This document shows, piece by piece, positions 5,672-6,161 of a DNA stretch of 6,161 nucleotides. Every line of letters starts with the position of its first letter. Position 1 is the first letter of the stretch. The notes under the pieces are model-generated. The model ran no database searches and was not told the origin of the DNA. It worked only from the letters and a program-made list of their open reading frames with translations. Where the stretch lies: assembly GCA_946221045.1 (NCBI GenBank), contig CAMIIY010000131.1:1-6161 (forward strand). Direction: 5' to 3'. A program made the translations under genes and the position numbers. The DNA is from an uncultured Oceanospirillaceae bacterium. Lineage in GTDB: Bacteria > Pseudomonadota > Gammaproteobacteria > Pseudomonadales > Balneatricaceae.

Positions 5672-6161
5672 TCACTCGATATTCTGGATCTGCTCCCGCA
5701 TCTGTTCTATCAGCACTTTCAGTTCAACGGCGCTTTGCGTGGTGCCTGACACAATGGATTTTGACGACAGCGTATTTGCTTCTCTGTTTAGCTCCTGCAT
5801 CAGAAAGTCCAGACGTCGCCCCACCGGGCCATTTTGCTGCAGCACCCGCCGTACTTCCTGCACATGAGTATTGAGTCGATCCATCTCCTCGTCGACATCC
5901 GCCTTTTGTGCCAACAGCACCACTTCCTGTTCCAGACGGGCTTCATCAAGATCCACCTTTAATTCGGCAACCCGTTGTGCCAGTGTCTCACGCTGATTTG
6001 CGAGGATACGCGGCATCTGCTCTCTGACCAGATCGACAATTTCACTGATGGCAATCAGGCGTTGCTCTATTAACTGAGCCAACTCTTTGCCTTCCCGCTG
6101 GCGGCCATTTGTTAAGTCGGTTAAGGCCTTATCAAACAATGCAACCGCCGCCGATTTGACC
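5672..6161 (-). CDS. yicC: YicC family endoribonuclease, C-terminal part (5' end beyond the window)
   Basis: The reading frame is open from the right edge to a TGA at 5672-5674, giving 162 residues, roughly the C-terminal half of a protein usually near 290 residues. An in-frame TTG at 6139 could mimic a start, but the frame continues upstream (VKSAAVALFDKAL) in good family agreement, so the gene is cut by the window and not truncated. The DUF1732 signature is present: DVDEEMDRLNTHVQEVRRVL, the strongly conserved GPVGRRLDFLMQELNREANT followed by SK, and the tail VELKVLIEQMREQIQNIE. The middle is a long helical, coiled-coil-like stretch. E. coli YicC has been reported to be an RNase or RNA-decay factor that affects the small RNA RyhB. 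It is convergent with res, 216 bp away, and probably belongs to the conserved chromosome and not to the defence cassette. Confidence 0.95.
   Translation of the reverse strand, partial: VKSAAVALFDKALTDLTNGRQREGKELAQLIEQRLIAISEIVDLVREQMPRILANQRETLAQRVAELKVDLDEARLEQEVVLLAQKADVDEEMDRLNTHVQEVRRVLQQNGPVGRRLDFLMQELNREANTLSSKSIVSGTTQSAVELKVLIEQMREQIQNIE

Noticed and set aside
5647..5874. Plus-strand open frames opposite yicC.
   Set aside because: They lie antisense to the well-conserved C-terminus of YicC and have no family resemblance or ribosome binding site.
6137..6139. TTG as the start codon of yicC.
   Set aside because: The frame stays open to the window edge with residues that fit the family, so this is an internal leucine codon and the gene starts beyond the window.

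Overview
The window looks like a defence-gene cassette abutting a conserved chromosomal gene of a gammaproteobacterium. The assignment to Gammaproteobacteria rests mainly on the C-terminal half of YicC at the right edge, which ends in the invariant-looking tail EQMREQIQNIE, and on moderate GC with enteric/marine-type sigma70 promoter signals. The genus cannot be fixed from this sequence.

Layout: positions 1-329 are non-coding but not empty. They hold a cluster of TAGGCA repeats, two sigma70-like promoters reading rightward, and a compact foldable RNA element (about 262-320) with a UNCG-type tetraloop and a U-rich tail, ending right at the ribosome binding site of the first gene. Positions 330-5455 are three tightly packed co-directional genes: an Abi_2/HEPN abortive-infection protein (AbiD/AbiF type), a Type III-like adenine DNA methyltransferase (Mod), and a Type III-like restriction helicase-nuclease (Res). 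The gaps are 18 bp (abi-mod) and a 1-base overlap (mod-res), so one operon is likely. Positions 5456-5671 are a convergent intergenic spacer with a strong hairpin whose best T-tract serves the minus strand. From 5672 to the right edge, yicC runs on the minus strand and is cut by the window end.

How they work together (inference): Mod methylates host DNA at an unknown site and Res, in complex with Mod, would cut unmodified phage DNA. The HEPN protein is a putative RNase that could act as a growth-arresting second layer. Proteins of the AbiF branch have been described as toxin-antitoxin systems with an RNA antitoxin, and as relatives of the ancestor of Cas13, so the structured RNA element just upstream of the abi gene is the most interesting item here. 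The middle of mod, corresponding to the target-recognition domain, has strikingly different arginine codon use from its flanks, which points to domain exchange. The 3' end of yicC is a known integration site for mobilizable genomic islands, so the cassette may be the end of such an island, but no integrase or att duplication is visible inside the window.
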